Positions 35,647 to 47,134 of a DNA stretch of 64,000 bases are shown piece after piece. The notes beneath the pieces are model-generated. The model saw nothing but the letters and a program-made list of their open reading frames with translations, was not told where the DNA came from and searched no databases. A program made the position numbers and the translations under genes. Origin of the DNA: Raffaelea ambrosiae (Eukaryota; Ascomycota; Sordariomycetes; Ophiostomatales; Ophiostomataceae); NCBI GenBank assembly GCA_002778195.1, contig PCDI01000011.1:550362-614361 (forward strand). Reading direction: 5' to 3'. Each line of letters starts with the position of its first letter. Position 1 is the first letter of the stretch.

Positions 35647-36959
35647 TGTGCGTTATGCAAGCTTGTGTTTGTCTATGGTAGTCTCGAGCATCACGAGTTG
35701 AGAACGCAGAGATGCACAAGTTTTCTTTCTTGTTCTTCGTTAGCGCGGGCTAGGAACGGAGCTACTTCCATTTCATGGATGCAACATCCCAACAATCCAC
35801 AACCCAACAGCAAAGGATCGTGCACTTTTGACACTTCTTGGGGGTCTGCCAACAGAAGTCCTCGCCGACGCTCCCCCCCCCTCTTTGCTGATCATGGGAG
35901 ACGGGTTGTACCGATTGTATCGTAGAGGTACCTCGACACAATGTGACAGACCATGTCCATCTACAATGCAGATGATTGGTCCCTCCCTCTTCCCTCCCTC
36001 GCCAACGAACCATTTGAACCGGGTAGACGAGAGGGGGGGGGGAGAGGTGGAAGAGGTGGAAGAGGTGGGGATCTCTGATCTCAGGGTGCAAAACCAGACA
36101 AATAGCAAACGAGGACCAGACGCCACAAAAGAAGAAGGAAAAAAAAAAAAAAAAAAAGACCCAACCGAACCATGGAACGGGCTCTCTCCTCCACGTCCCT
36201 TCCAAACGGCTGAAAGGGTCCCCTCCCCCCCCCCAGCAAGTCGCTAGCACTGACAGAAACGTTACCGATCTTGAGGTACACATGTGGCTACTAGCAAACG
36301 AAACGATGCGTACTAGTTGCTAGCGACGATGCAGCACGCGTAGTTCGTGTTCTTGTCCCCTATCTTTCGGTTTTTTTTTTTTTTTTGATTCGGTTGTAGA
36401 TGTCGGCTCTGCATGCCCAGGCCAACCAAGCCCAGCAGCTGAGCATAATCGGGGCACACTTTTTTTCTTTTTTTCGTTTCTCGTCTATTCTCTCTCTGTC
36501 CCGTTCCTTCTCTGGATCATCGCTCCCGCTTCGTCTATGATCCGTGCTCCCCGAATACCACCACAGCGTCTAGTCGTACCGGTGTCCTTTTTAGGGGCTT
36601 GGCCTTTCTGTCTTTCTGTCTTTCTGCCTTTCTGATTTTTATTTTATTTTATTGTATGTTTGGGTATATTTCATTTCATAGATTCAGTTTGCTTTTCATG
36701 GATTTGTTTTCTTGGTTTGCATCTTGGCCGTTGCTACCGCGTGCACTTCGCTAAAATCCATTAAAAAGTGGCATGCATAGCAAACTATCGTGGATCCGGT
36801 CGTGGCCCAAACACAGAAGGTGTGTCCGTGCTCACCACCACCTCCCTCCCCACCCACGTCGTTTTGAATCTCGATCGTTTGATTTCTGAGATTCATCCCT
36901 TTTTTTGCCTTCGGGAGGGGAGGGGGGTTCTTTGGCTCTGGTTTTTTTTTTTTTCCTTT

Positions 36960-37022
36960 TTTTTCTTTTTCTTTTCTTTTTCTTTTTCTTTTTCTTTTTC
37001 TTTTTCTTTTTCTTTCTCTTTC
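36960..37022. repeat. (TTTTTC)n polypyrimidine tract
   Basis: A run of hexamer TTTTTC units, broken by a few shorter T blocks, lies within a purely pyrimidine strand. Non-coding. Confidence 0.9.
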
Positions 37023-39818
37023 CACTCACTTTTCTTGTTATTTCCTCTTTCCGGTTTGCTGTGGCTAAAAATCTTCTGCGACTCGTGTGTTGACGATCAC
37101 TGTAGGGACGTGTACAGAGGTGTATCAATGTGCACATGTGAGATGAATGGGAACATGGATCGTGCAGAAAAGCGCCACACACAAAGAAAGAGAAGAGCTT
37201 GCATAGTTACATAGTCATACTCCCCGATGGAGGAGGAGGGACCCCGTGCGCCAAAGGCTATATGCACAACGCACCGGAAGGGTAAGGCGGCCCCCTCTCT
37301 TTCACTCTCCAAGGCCAAGGGCAAGCACGCAACCAAGCAGAGCAAATGCGAAAAGAAGCGAAAACCACACGATCTGCATGCGATCCTTCCCTCTCCAGAA
37401 CCAGGGTAAAGGATAAACGGGCGCAGAGAGACCAGTCTCCACCCCTGCTACCCGCATGTACTAGTCATGAAGTAGACGCAAGAGAGTGCATGGAGGCCCG
37501 CACCACCTCCAACCGCCCCTTACCCAGGTTAGCAAACGAGTTGGCGAGGAACAGAGGAAAGACTGTCTGCGAGGTTGTGGCTGTTGCATGTGTGTGTCCT
37601 CTCGGGCATGTTGTTGCTACTATGTAGTATTCATACTATCAGGTTTGCTTTTTGTTCTTGGATAAAACTGTGTACACGATATGCATTTCGCATGTTCTTT
37701 GTGTTTGTTCTTTGTATTGATTTACACCGTATTATTCCTATTTGCCCTTTTCCCATGGCCAATTCCCATTGTTTGCTTTCTCGTTCGTTGCACCTTTCTC
37801 ATGGGATTTTCTTAATTTTTTTTTTCTCTTTTTTTAAAAAAAAAACCCCCTTTCCCCATCGTTATTTCCTTGGCTGGTCCGGGGTATGGTAAACGTCTCT
37901 CCGTGTGTGTCGGCCTTGCCTGCTTGTTTCGTTGTCTCGGTCTCTCTTCTGCTCTCTGGTTTGGGCAACTGGCCGGGGCCCATCCAAGGAGCAAGTCTGA
38001 AAGAAAAAAAAGAAAAGAAAAAAAAAAAAAAAAAAGAGGGGTGGAAGAAACATGCAAGCAGGGCCAGAACAGAACAGAACAGCGGAAGAGGCCCCGAGTG
38101 TTCTTCAGCCCCAAGCCGATGGCCCGCCACCGGCCCAGGAATCCCCCCCAAAACCGAGAGAAGCGAACTCGACGAGCCAAAGAAAATAAAATCCCCGTAT
38201 GGTATGGTCCGAGTCGGTGGCTCCACAATGGTCGTACCGTGTACCATACTCGTGCTCGTACATAGTTAGCTTGCAGCCGTTTCTGCATCTGACCTGCGAG
38301 TGGCTTGTTTAAGTGAACACGATATGGCGCGGTCGTCAAGGCATGGCATGGCTGACCCATGGCGCTACTTTTTTTGCTTTTCGCTTTTTGCTTTTTGCTT
38401 GTTTGCTTTCTTTTTCTCTATTTGCTCTTTGCATACACCACGATGGAACATGGAACTGCTCGTACTTCGTAGGTTCCTGCTCCAACGTGCGCCACTAGTT
38501 TTCTGGTCTTTCCCCGTCCCAGAATCCGGAGTTCGCCTGTCCCAGTCGAGAGGCGCCTTTTCCCACAGACTAGCCCTTCTCACCCTGCATCAATCTGGCT
38601 GGAGAAGAGATCCGGGCCTGCCTGAGAGAGACGGGGGAGCCGCCGCGCAGTGGGCAGACAATCTGGACCAGCCACACGCAGGCTGTGTTCCGTCCATCGA
38701 GGCTTTCCAAGGCTACAAGGTACACGTCCCAAGGGCCACCCATCCAAGAAAGCCTCCACCTGCCTGCATCCTGCATGCCAACTATGTACTGCGGCAGCAG
38801 CAGCAGTCCTCTCACATTATCGTGGCCGGTTCGTATGTACGAGTACGATGCACCCTGAAGTGATGGCCTGTATGCAGGCCAGATGTGAGATATCCTGCCC
38901 CTCGCTCGTTGTCCGCGGTCTTGGCGCACCCTCCCCATCCACCCCTGTGCCTGTCTTCCTGTCTTCCTCTGTCGTCGCCTGTCCTGCATGAGCAGGAAAA
39001 AAGCTGCAGGACACTAACCCGACGTATTCATTCCTCGTAGAACCAACGAGAAGAAAGGGACCACCTGTCACACCTTATCCCAGCCCGCAGGTAAAGGACC
39101 CTTTTTTTTTTTTCCTTTTTCTTTGCCGTTTCAATGGCTCGCTTTTTCTTTTCTTTTTTATCCTTCAGATTCCTGCGTCGTAACTACTACATAGTACGTA
39201 CATCAAACGGCACCACTAACCATTGGCTGCTCTCCTTTTAATGTCCCCCCCCTAGTGTTCTCTCTGTTGGTTATCCTGCCCGTGTCTCTTCCTGCATCTC
39301 GTCTGCGTCTCCGTCGTTGGTTGTCCGTCGCATTGACACCACAAAGAACAAGAAAGACGGTCCTGGTCTCGGTGAGCAACGGCCTGCAGCATCTGCCCTG
39401 TTGTCCATTCTCTTCCACTAGGAGAGTCTTCCATTGGAAGAGAGGCAAAGAGGCAGAAGGGGGTGTGTGTGTGCGCGCGCGTGCGCGTTTAAATGAGCGT
39501 ATACTTGCGTGTGCACTCGTACTCGTATGTGTGCTTCTTCGGTCTCGACCACCCTGTCATCTCAAGATCGTGCCCAGGATTTCTTCTGTTTCTTATTCCA
39601 TCAAACCAAGACCTTGTATTCGTGCCTCTTCTGTCAATTTTGGTTATTTCCATGATTATCCGCAGCGTGTTTCCAAATACGTGTGCCTGTAAAGTGAAGA
39701 GATTTTATGGTAAAAAGTGGTAGAGGACGGCAGAGGGGACTTGAGAGAGGGGAGGGAAGAGATGATTTCTCCTGGCCTTAGCCCCTCATAACCAGACAGT
39801 CCTAGACACGCCCCCCCC

Positions 39819-39819
39819 N
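39819..39819. other. Single ambiguous base (N) in a C run
   Basis: An N interrupts a run of C residues (39811-39826), consistent with homopolymer length uncertainty in the assembly. Confidence 0.95.
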
Positions 39820-39983
39820 CCCCCCCGGGCCGTCCCCTGGCATGTTCCCAGAATTAAAAAAAAAAACACAAAAAACCCCCATTTTTCGATATCCCATCGT
39901 CCAACCTCGTGCCCATTCGTGTTCTCGTAACAAGCACGTCGTTGTGGACGTGCAAACTGCACTCGATGCCTTGCATCTCTGCC

Positions 39984-41518
39984 CTAGTTAGGGTACTTTC
40001 GAAGCGGGAAGTACGCCTCGGACATCGGTTCCAAGTGCCACACTTTCCGTCCATCGCCGTCAAAGGCACGCGCCCATTCCTCCTTCAGCTCTTGTGGGAT
40101 GGACCAGCCAAGCTCCGAGCTGCGAAGTCGCATGCGCACTAAATGGCGCTTTTCCATGGCAGCTGCACCATCCGTAAAACCCTCGCGTCGGTGGAGGATG
40201 GCGAGGTTGTTGATGAAGTGCATGTCTCCTGCCTGCGTCTGGATCTCCAGTTGTGTGGCCTGCGCAATGGCTTCCACCGCATCCAGTGCTTCCAGCTGCC
40301 GGGCCGACACACGCGGCAGGTTCTGGGGCCGCGGGTGGATCGTATTCCCAATAAGAGGTGTGCGCCCAAAGTTCATCACCAGCTTCGAGTCTCGGTAGAA
40401 CATGATGGGCCTACAATGGAAATGAGGCCTGTATTGCCGGTCAGGTAAAACATGGTAAGAGATTAGAAGCACGCCACAACAGCGGCAACACACGCGCACT
40501 TACAGAGCAAACGGCCAATCGGACCGGGCCAGTAGCCGCAGCAGATCCGGCTTCTGCGAAGCAAGAACATTGTAGATAGTGTAGGCCGAAGCAATTATAC
40601 AACGCCCGCCTGACGCGGACGTGTTGCGAGTCAGCCAGCCCACAATGTCTCCAGTTTCCTCATTGTGGAAGGTCTGCAAAAGAGGCAAGGTTAGACTGAG
40701 AAGCCAAATGTGGAGACTCTGACATTCAACAAATTGCGCAGTAAAAGGAAACCACAAACCCCACCAAAAAAAGAAACGAGAAAATAAAAATAAAACACAA
40801 AAAAAAGGGAAAGAAAAACAGTGCTTACAATGGCCTTGTTTGAGTGTCTGTGGTGCTCAGCCGAGGTATTGGATGTGTTGTCGGCCACAATGTGTACTGT
40901 AATTAAAGCTGTTAGCCGTTCCTGTGTATGGCTAATACTTTTGGGGAAAAACTTGAAACATCAAAGAAAGGAGGCAGGGTATGTTTCACCAAGCATGTTT
41001 CCTCGGCTATCTTGACGACCGCGTTGGTCTGCAATGTACGCCTGCACGCCGAGATACACCAGCATGAGATCCTCCACGGTATATCTTGCCGGGTTGATAC
41101 CTCGGATGAGACAAAACCCGCGCCCGCTGTGGACGTCACGGCTAATCTTGTGGAGTTTACCGCCCAACACTGGAAGCGGAAAGGTGTCGCAGGACACGCA
41201 TTCACCGTCGAGCTCCAAAGCTAGCATAGGGATTAGCCGGTGCAACGTCAGTTGTACAGCCTTGTTCTCCATACCTTTAAAGTGGATAATAGCCGCCGAT
41301 ATCTCGGCAAGGTCTGCCTCTGTAAGATGGTATATGTAGCTGGACTCGTCTTTGAAATCCGAGCCCACCCAGGCAAGCCTCTTGTTGACTTGGGCAGGGA
41401 AGCCTGCCGGGAGCGGACAGACCTCGGCACTTGAGCCAGAGAGCGCCGGAATGCTAATGTCTGTCACAAGAGGGGAATGCGACGTTCCAATGACAGGACC
41501 GGTACCGAGACACGACAT
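39984..41518 (-). CDS. TauD/TfdA-like Fe(II)/2-oxoglutarate-dependent dioxygenase
   Basis: Four exons (40990-41518, 40829-40896, 40504-40673, 39984-40410) give 397 aa. Introns of 93, 155 and 93 nt have GTGAAA, GTAAGC and GTAAGT donors and CAG/CAG/TAG acceptors, and all phases fit. The family is shown by the N-terminal half (SGRGFCLIRGINPARYTVEDLML), the metal site His202-Asn-Glu204 in TFHNEETGDIVG, the GDMHFINNLAILHRR block with distal His329, and KRHLVRMRLR, which should supply the 2-oxoglutarate-binding arginine. Such enzymes hydroxylate or desaturate small molecules using Fe(II), O2 and 2-oxoglutarate; the substrate is not readable. The acidic ligand is Glu rather than the more usual Asp. 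There is no signal peptide, so it is probably cytosolic. It shares strand with the Zn2Cys6 regulator 5.6 kb upstream. Related fungal proteins are often annotated clavaminate synthase-like. Confidence 0.9.
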
Positions 41519-43714
41519 CTTGGAGGATTGCTGTCTCGTAACAATTGTGTATTGGCGTTTGTTTCTGTTGGCACGTTAGATAGGTCCAAGGACGTCGCTT
41601 GCTCATCCGCTCGTTTTTCTACTTGTGATACCGCAAGTACCGCCAGTGCTAGAGCCGCATGCTTATTTAGGCTTGTGAAGCCCCATCCTGTAGAAAGAGA
41701 ATCAACGAACCTCGTAGAGAATGTGCGAATAAGGGAGCACAAGAAAATAAAAGATAAAGAAAGACCGGATGTGAAAGTAATAAGCAACTGAGAGGGCTAA
41801 GGCTGAACCTGAAAAATAATAAAAAGAACAAGTGTTCATCAGCGGACTAAGCCCCAGCACAAGACTTCAAAGGTCGGTGCACCACCAGGCTCTTATATAG
41901 AAAAGCCTTGCACACACAAAGAACATGGGAAGGATTTCTTGCCACGGGGGATTAGGCTGCCCCTTCTACTCGCAAGTAGGAGAGCACACCGCAAAAAATC
42001 CAAACAGGGAAAGCGTAATGCACCACGAGAGAAGGGTTGGGCTGGACTTACCAATAAATACCTCGGCAGTCCCAGGAAGAAATGTGCAGGATGTGATAGC
42101 AGTGCGAGTAGGCAGGGGTAGCAGTGTTGGATAGACGGAAAAACGACGTGTTGTGAGAGGATATCGCAACCTGGTTAAAGTAGAGGAGGGATGTGTCTTT
42201 ATATAAGTGATTCGACGCCGCTCTAGACTGCACCTGCCGTCTTGGTTGCAGCCAAAGCAAAAGTACGGAACACAGACAAAACTGCTTGCTGATAGTCTCG
42301 CCTAGACAAGGTGACTGTGGCCAACAACAGCAAAGAACACAAACGTGCACCACGCCAAAAAAAAAAAAAAAATTTGCTAAACGTCAAATCAGAGTGTGGA
42401 AGGCTTGATGTAGGTGGCAGGTTGTCTTCAGAATTCGGAAAAGCCGCCGAGTGTGGAGGAAAAATGCATACATATATATGCGTCGAGGCATGCACTTAGA
42501 TACGCATACATGTGCAGGCACACCGCACTCTGAGTGTATACAGCTCACATACCCTTGCACGCGCCGATGCACATGTTGGTATGGGAATTCAAACAGCCTT
42601 GTGATGGGTCGATCAGAAACCGTCCAACCTTACACTTTTGTCACTGCGTCCCGACAGCCGAGAGAGCTCATGATTCCTGGTACGTGGGTCTGTGGTGCAA
42701 CTTATCGCCAGCCGCCTGTGTATTGCAGTTTGTGTAATTTTCTTGCCCTTGCCAGCTTCAGTCTCTCCTTTTTTTTTTTTTTTGTTGGCCTGCACACAGC
42801 TGGTCGTTTCGGGGCTAAATTTTTTTTTTGGTTGGTTTTTGGCGGGCTTTCTTTCTTCTTCTCTCACACATACGCGGACTAGCTACGCGCACACGCGGGA
42901 GTGCCCACACAGACACACATAGACACACCTTTGCTTTCGCTTAATTTTGACAGGACCAGGGGTCAAAGGCCGGGGAGTTGGAGCATTGAGCTGTGTTGTC
43001 CAGTAAGCCGTGCGTTGAACGGAATGTCCCGAAAAGCCACAATAAGAGAAAACCCGTGCAGCGAGAGATTGTGTAGTGCGGGAAGCGGAAGTGTTTGTGG
43101 TGGCTGGTCAGAGGACTGTTGTGCAACTCGTAGCCGTGATGTCGCTGGCGGGAGCAAAGGCGTACAGGCTGGGCTTTGCGATACTGTTAGCCGCTGTGCT
43201 GCTCACCGGTGTATGGGAAGTATAGGCTTTGTGAACCAAAATACGGCCAGAAAAAAGGAGGCCCGTGAACTAGAGACCTTAGATCCAGAACCAGATGTAC
43301 CCTTTTGAGAGAACTGGGCGCTTCCGGAAAGGCGGGTTTCCAGATAATTGTGCTGCCTTGCCGTGAGCTGGCTGTGCTGTTTGTGCTGTTATTGGTTCGG
43401 AATGGCCAAAGTCGTCCTTCACCGGGGCGGCTACACAGATAATGGAGCTGCAGGATTATCAGCGATATACGAAGCCAGTATTGAAAGCGAACGGAGCAGA
43501 AGGTAGTGCTACTGCATTTTGCCCCTTGCTTCCACATAGACGTTCGCGTGCGTGCATGTTTGTTTGAGGGGGGGGGCGGGGGGCGGATGAGATGCTGTTG
43601 GAGAGTTGTGTGCTTTTTTCATGCGTATCCGGGGTCAAGTATACATGTCTCACCGTTTAGAAAAAAGGACGATACAGATTGTACGGCTGATCTGTCGTTG
43701 CGGCCGCGGTGTAG
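41519..43714. other. Intergenic DNA upstream of the dioxygenase
   Basis: No intact gene is seen. The left part must include the dioxygenase promoter and leader. A short plus-strand frame at about 43050-43229 would encode a hydrophobic LGFAILLAAVLLTGV segment and a second (43207-43308) a charged KKEARELETLDPEPD segment. Together with the frame that follows at 43715 they could be remnants of one membrane protein, but they do not join into an open reading frame with obvious splice sites. Confidence 0.4.
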
Positions 43715-43939
43715 CTCTGGCCTGGGGCGGGAAAGAAAAGTGACAAGGGGCGGCAGCGGAACGATGTGCCGGGCAAGCTGAATATCACCCCAATGGAGAA
43801 TACAGTGGCGATCCCTCCTGTGGTGGTTTGGGATACGTATGGTGTCACCTCTCCAGCGACAACCGTTGCAGCTGATATTGACAGACGTGCCAAAGCTGAG
43901 AGTCTGTCACCTCGTCAACTCGCCGGAATGCGACTTTGA
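43715..43939 (+). pseudogene. Possible C-terminal exon or remnant of an unidentified protein
   Basis: A 74-codon frame follows a GGTGTAG acceptor-like site and ends at TGA. It reads like real coding sequence: a basic start (GKKSDKGRQRNDVPGK), then NITPMENTVAIPPVVVWDTY and a charged end (DIDRRAKAESLSPRQL). I do not recognise the family. The composition resembles a cytosolic C-terminal tail, and hydrophobic plus-strand frames lie about 500-650 nt upstream, but no splice arrangement joins them in frame. It may be the surviving end of a broken gene, for example a transporter, or a chance frame. Confidence 0.3.
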
Positions 43940-44055
43940 CGTAGCACTCGATGCAGTTTTGGTCCAGGGAGGCAGTGAGTTATGACAAAGACTCGCACTC
44001 TGCCAATAAGACTGGCTGCGAGGTGGAGGACAGGAGATGAAAAGGGTGAGAGCCA

Positions 44056-44580
44056 ATGGATGTGATGTTTGCACATGCGAAGTCGTTGTGGGCAAAAGCC
44101 TCTTGATCCTTGCTCTGAATCAACTGATCGGCGCCGGAAGTGGTGTAACGCGCTTGGAGGGTAGGAGGGAGCGAGATCGAGGTCGAGGTAGAAAGGGAAA
44201 GGGTGACAGAAAGGGGGAAGGGGCGCGGGAGGGTGTGATGGTGTAAGTGCCATCGGTTTCTTTGCAGACTGCTCACGACCAGGGATCATAAGTTCATTTT
44301 CCATTTCCGACCCTGCCNATGGATGTGATGTTTGCACATGCGAAGTCGTTGTGGGCAAAAGCCTCTTGATCCTTGCTCTGAATCAACTGATCGGCGCCGG
44401 AAGTGGTGTAACGGGGGGGGGGGGTTGAGCTCGACAAGAGAGAGGGGGAGAGAGAGAGAGAAAGAGAGAGAGAGAGCGCGCGGGTGCGCGGGAGGGTGTG
44501 ATGGTGTAAGTGCCATCGGTTTCTTTGCAGACTGCTCACGACCAGGGATCATAAGTTCATTTTCCATTTCCGACCCTGCC
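44056..44580. repeat. 262-nt tandem duplication around an N (probable unresolved assembly join)
   Basis: Copies 44056-44317 and 44319-44580 are each 262 nt and are separated only by the N at 44318. The first 95 nt and the last 95 nt are identical between copies by eye, while the central 72 nt differ and are purine-rich in both (GA-rich in the second). Equal length with a scrambled low-complexity centre suggests the same locus represented twice at a contig junction, rather than a true biological duplication. Confidence 0.9.
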
Positions 44581-47134
44581 TCGCCTCGCCTCGCTGCTGC
44601 TTCTCTGCGGCCCTACCCCTGCTCCCCACCCCATTCTGGTCTCTGCTGCCCTACCACTGCTCCGCGACATGGGTGCGCCTTCTTGCAGGCATACCATACC
44701 AACCATCCTCGTCTGCTTGTTTGCCCCTCCATCATGGCTCGCCTACCCCCCAAGCGTGAAGCTGTCCGAGGCAGGCACAGCCAAAGAAATGAGCCGCATG
44801 CAGGTGGGTTCCCGCTAAGACGGAAAAGTCGACTAAGACGTGTGGGGTGGCAGCGTGATGGCGGAGGCGTGGAAGAGTCTCCCGGTTGGCATTAGCAAGA
44901 GAATATCAGCAGGCGCTGGTTTCGAGCTGATAGAGACCCGTTGAAAACGGACGATGGTACTTCCACCCAAGAGGTGGAGAAAATGTACTACTATGTACGT
45001 ATGTACGTGACGAGCAAAGAAGAGCACACTAGGCCACAGACACAGGCCAGGAGAGAACGGCGCGCATGGCAGGCTGGGCATGTCGGGCAGCATGCTGTGC
45101 ATACTAGGGACAGTAGCGTAGGATTTCCCACCATAGCTGTAGCCATCCTGCTCCGTGGGAACTGCTTAGCGGGACAGACGTCGATCGGCCGGACAGAGGC
45201 AAACGGCGGCGCGGGCAATGTGGTGAATGAGCGCGTAGGCGGCCGTGAGAGCTGGACAGAGGCTAGGCAGACAGACTGGCGGAGCAGGAGAGGCAGCGCC
45301 AAAGAGCTCGTAACGAAGGAAAGAAGCCGGGGAGGCAGAAGAGCTGAGAGCCGGGTTTGGTCGTCGTGGTCTTCGCAAGGCCCTCGCCAACAGCGCGAGG
45401 GGAACAGCGAGCGAGACAAGGGTCTCTTCAGGTGCGTGTGGGGTGGGACGCCTTGAGCAGCGCCCTAGCTGGTTCTGGACCCTCTCCTGCCGAGGAGGAG
45501 GATGATGATGAACGAAACGCGGAAAGGGTGGTGTGCGTGAAATCGTCAGAGGGCAGGGCTGAAAGCACAGAAACAATAGTGATTGGGAAGTCGACATAAA
45601 GGGGCGAGGAAGACAGGAGGGGGAGGGGGGGGAAGGGGGGAGTGGAATGGTGGCAATCCGTCCGAGACAAAGGGAAAAGTGTAAAATGTAAAGTGTACAT
45701 CGCGGATGCAGGGTTGACAAGCTGAGGCCGAAAACTACGCAAATCAGAAGAAACGTTGTCGAAACAGGACCGCAGACCAATTCGTAGAGCCAGATGACAT
45801 CTGCCACCTTCCACCTTCTACGGCAGGCGCGCCCAGCTGCTTGCGGGCTGGCGTGATAGACAGGGCAGGCACGACCCATATTGTTACCCGCTCGGCCCTT
45901 CCTCGCCCGGTCCTTCTTTCCTTTCCTGCTCGCGTTTGCCTCCTAGGCGGGGCTGCTTTGCCTCTCTCGCGCGTCTGCTGCCAGTCACCGTGCAATCTGT
46001 GTGGTCTTGTGCATTTCCGCGCAGGCCTATGCAGTTCTGCACCATTCCATCCCGCCCGGCCTTCCTGGCCGGCCTTTCTGGCGCGGTTGTCGCAGCGCGG
46101 CCTGGTATCGTAGTCCGGCTGCCACTCCCACAGCCAACGCTCCCGCCGGCTGCAGAGGCCAGAAGCAGTATCTTACGAGCGAGCACGCAAATCTCTGCAC
46201 CTCTGCTGCATACATAGCACACCTGCAGCTAGACTTTGTGTCAACCAGGGCCAAGCAAGCCACCAGGCACTATGTTCTATTGTTCTCGTCCAATATGCAT
46301 CTTTATTGGGCCGCCCACCTGCGTCAAACAGGACTGGACAGGACTGGTCGCTGGACAGGAGTCGCACACGCCAACATGCTCGAATGCTGCAATCTGCCAT
46401 GCCGTGCCGCATCCTGCCTCCTGTCCCTGCGTACATACCGCAAATCACGCGTCTTTAAAAGCTACCCAGCGTCCCACCAGCAGCAATCCTCTTCCTGTGG
46501 ATCAACATAAATAGCAAACAGCACCAGGAGTGTCGAAAAAAGAAAGGAAAAGCAAAAAAAAAAAGGCCCCTCCCCAAGAACGGAAGACAACCAAGGTACT
46601 AGTACGTGCGAAACATGCACGACGGACTGGCACATACAGGGCGACACAATCAGCACACCATGGGATGGGGGGGGGGGTCACAGAGAGATGGCGTTTGTAG
46701 CCCCTGTATCTGCGAAAGTGTTTCTCAATGTGGTTTGCGAAGCGTCCGCGAGCGTCTGCGAGCGCCTGCGATTGTCTGAGTGCGTCCGTGTTGTGTGTGT
46801 GTGGAGAGAATGAACCACGAGTCCACCGGCGCTCGACTTCTAGCCCCATATCTCGCTGCAACCCTACTGAATCCACGGATCCGGTTTGCTGAAGAGCTGC
46901 AGCTCTAGTGTCCTAACAGTTGTCGCATTTTGGAGATAGCTAGCGTCCTCGTGGATAATGAGTCCGTGCTCGACAGTACATTGCTCGCTAGCCGCGCCCT
47001 GCTCTGGATGGGACCGTCTCATTCGTGTCTCTTTCTGGTCAGCTGCATACGGCGCTATTATGACCAACTGCTAAGGCTCTTCCTTCGCCATGCCACCCAT
47101 AAATGCTCCTTCTAAGCTTGTGCAGCCACCAGTT
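44581..47134. other. Intergenic DNA downstream of the Zn2Cys6 gene, no gene seen
   Basis: About 2.5 kb without a supported gene. It contains a short TCGCC repeat (44580-44592), a GGGGGGAAGGGGGG purine tract near 45618-45640 and TACTATGTACGTATGTACGT near 44990. The right end should hold the 3' untranslated region of the regulator. Confidence 0.5.

Larger units (their letters stand above)
13050..39983. other. 27-kb gene-poor region
   Basis: I find no gene I can defend here. Open frames up to 457 codons exist (for example 30795-32168) but have random-like composition, overlap on both strands and share no recognisable motif. The DNA is of mixed base composition, not strongly AT-rich. It holds long C runs (15 nt at 14971, 17 nt at 15205, 17 nt at 25033), T and A runs up to 36 nt, polypyrimidine tracts, dinucleotide repeats (13380-13401, 26258-26291, 25672-25693), several minisatellites listed separately, and many copies of short TACT..GTA motifs. 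It contains the upstream region of the receptor (left end) and the 3' flank of the dioxygenase (right end). Non-coding RNAs or genes with very short exons could be missed. Confidence 0.5.

Noticed and set aside
41464..41787. Minus-strand frame overlapping the dioxygenase start
   Set aside because: Lies in a different frame over the leader and first codons; no motif, probably chance.
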